Assembly: GCA_017517985.1 (NCBI GenBank)
Contig: JAFWWX010000315.1
Coordinates: 1-5,496 of the forward strand
Direction of reading: 5' to 3'
DNA: 5,496 nt
Origin: Clostridia bacterium
GTDB lineage: Bacteria > Bacillota_A > Clostridia > Oscillospirales > CAG-382
This document shows positions 5,063 to 5,496 of the stretch, piece after piece. The position numbers were made by a program, and so were the translations under genes. Numbering within the stretch: the first letter of the stretch is position 1; each line of letters begins with the position of its first letter. The notes beneath the pieces were generated by a model. That model was not told where the DNA came from, did not search any database, and saw nothing but the letters and a program-made list of their open reading frames with translations.

Positions 5063-5091
5063 ATTATACATTATTTCCAAAGCTGTGTAAA
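5063..5091 (-). promoter_or_regulatory. sigma-A promoter of the LOG-family gene
   Basis: On the minus strand TTTACA (5091-5086) and TATAAT (5068-5063) are separated by 17 bases. The start would be near 5056, with a leader of about 38 bases to the ATG at 5018. Confidence 0.75.
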
Positions 5092-5258
5092 TAGGAATTT
5101 TAAATATTTATATTGAATTTTATTGAGTTTCAGTAAGATGCGTTATTTTGCACGTTATTATACGGTAAAAAAGCCTTATTCTTGTAAAAAAGAGCGTGAG
5201 GCACTAAAAATTTGTCAAAAACGCTATGCCTTCTGAAAATAATTATGCAATATTGCTA
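5092..5258. other. AT-rich intergenic stretch with no supported gene
   Basis: This lies between the divergent LOG and murD promoters. It holds a 32-codon ORF (5138-5236, plus strand) without a ribosome binding site, and a weak broken stem (GCCT and TCTT at 5173-5183 against AAGA and AGGC at 5199-5212). Nothing here can be supported as a gene, RNA or repeat. Confidence 0.4.
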
Positions 5259-5287
5259 TTGATAAAATTATATAGTTGAGGTATAAT
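5259..5287 (+). promoter_or_regulatory. sigma-A promoter of murD
   Basis: TTGATA (5259-5264) and a perfect TATAAT (5282-5287) are separated by 17 bases. The start would be near 5294, giving a leader of about 115 bases that contains no clear terminator or known riboswitch. Confidence 0.75.
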
Positions 5288-5407
5288 ATATAATTAGATA
5301 AAAATGTGATTTTGAAAAGTTTCACAGTATGCCATCTTTACGGAATAGAAAAAATTTGGTTATTTTGTATGGCGATGCCATTATATTTTGAAAGGTCGGG
5401 TTATTTT

Positions 5408-5496
5408 ATGAACGGCTATATTAACGAAAAGGCAAATGAATACAAGGAATTTCTAAAAGGCAAGAAAGCGTGTGTTATCGGCGCAGGGGTAAGCAA
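5408..5496 (+). CDS. murD: UDP-N-acetylmuramoylalanine--D-glutamate ligase, first 29 codons
   Basis: MurD adds D-glutamate to UDP-MurNAc-L-Ala in the cytoplasm, using ATP, during peptidoglycan precursor synthesis. Only the start is present: MNGYINEKANEYKEFLKGKK followed by ACVIGAGVS, the nucleotide-binding loop at the start of the MurD N-terminal domain. The INEK...FLKGKK..VIG.GVS pattern is characteristic of clostridial MurD. The assignment rests on this short stretch, so another Rossmann-type protein cannot be excluded. The start at 5408 is preceded by GAAAGG (5390-5395) at a long 12-base spacing, or GGG (5398-5400) at 7 bases. Two in-frame ATGs upstream (5369 and 5375) would add 13 or 11 residues but lack a good site. 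It has its own promoter and is divergent from the LOG-family gene. Confidence 0.8.
   Translation, partial: MNGYINEKANEYKEFLKGKKACVIGAGVS

Overview
The window looks like a chromosomal segment from a low-to-moderate GC Firmicute of class Clostridia, probably a gut Oscillospirales/Ruminococcaceae-like anaerobe. The evidence is strong AGGAGG-type ribosome binding sites, sigma-A promoters, a C+ type L31 protein, and above all a Re-type citrate synthase next to aconitase, an arrangement typical of strict anaerobes. The genus cannot be named from the sequence alone.

Left part, minus strand (1-2760): a probable operon reads right to left as Re-citrate synthase (2579-1200), a GntR/FCD-family regulator (1167-520) and the N-terminal third or less of aconitase (454 to beyond position 1). 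Gaps are 32 and 65 bases. Together the enzymes make the entry to the oxidative branch of the TCA cycle (oxaloacetate + acetyl-CoA to citrate to isocitrate), which in such anaerobes supplies 2-oxoglutarate for glutamate. The operon has a near-consensus promoter (TTGACA-16-TATAAT). A perfect palindrome, TTGTATACAA, covers the predicted start site, and a second copy lies 103 bases upstream. These are very likely operators of the regulator encoded within the operon, which gives a self-contained feedback circuit.

Middle, plus strand (2816-3771): a divergent, independently promoted gene encodes a 274-residue protein that I cannot assign to a named family. It carries an E...D-x8-E-x-Q pattern reminiscent of PD-(D/E)XK nuclease-fold proteins and a probable winged-helix C-terminus. 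It is the best candidate here for undescribed biology.

Next, plus strand (3831-4209): rpmE (ribosomal protein L31) has its own promoter, a structured leader of about 97 bases with two mutually exclusive pairings (one covering the Shine-Dalgarno) and a clean intrinsic terminator. The gap 4210-4436 has no gene but is rich in inverted repeats.

Right part: a LOG-family (TIGR00730-type) nucleotide phosphoribohydrolase gene on the minus strand (5018-4437) has its own promoter. A divergent promoter and a leader of about 115 bases then lead to the first 29 codons of murD (5408 to the window end), the start of a peptidoglycan precursor gene. No tRNA, rRNA, CRISPR array, insertion sequence or phage gene was seen.
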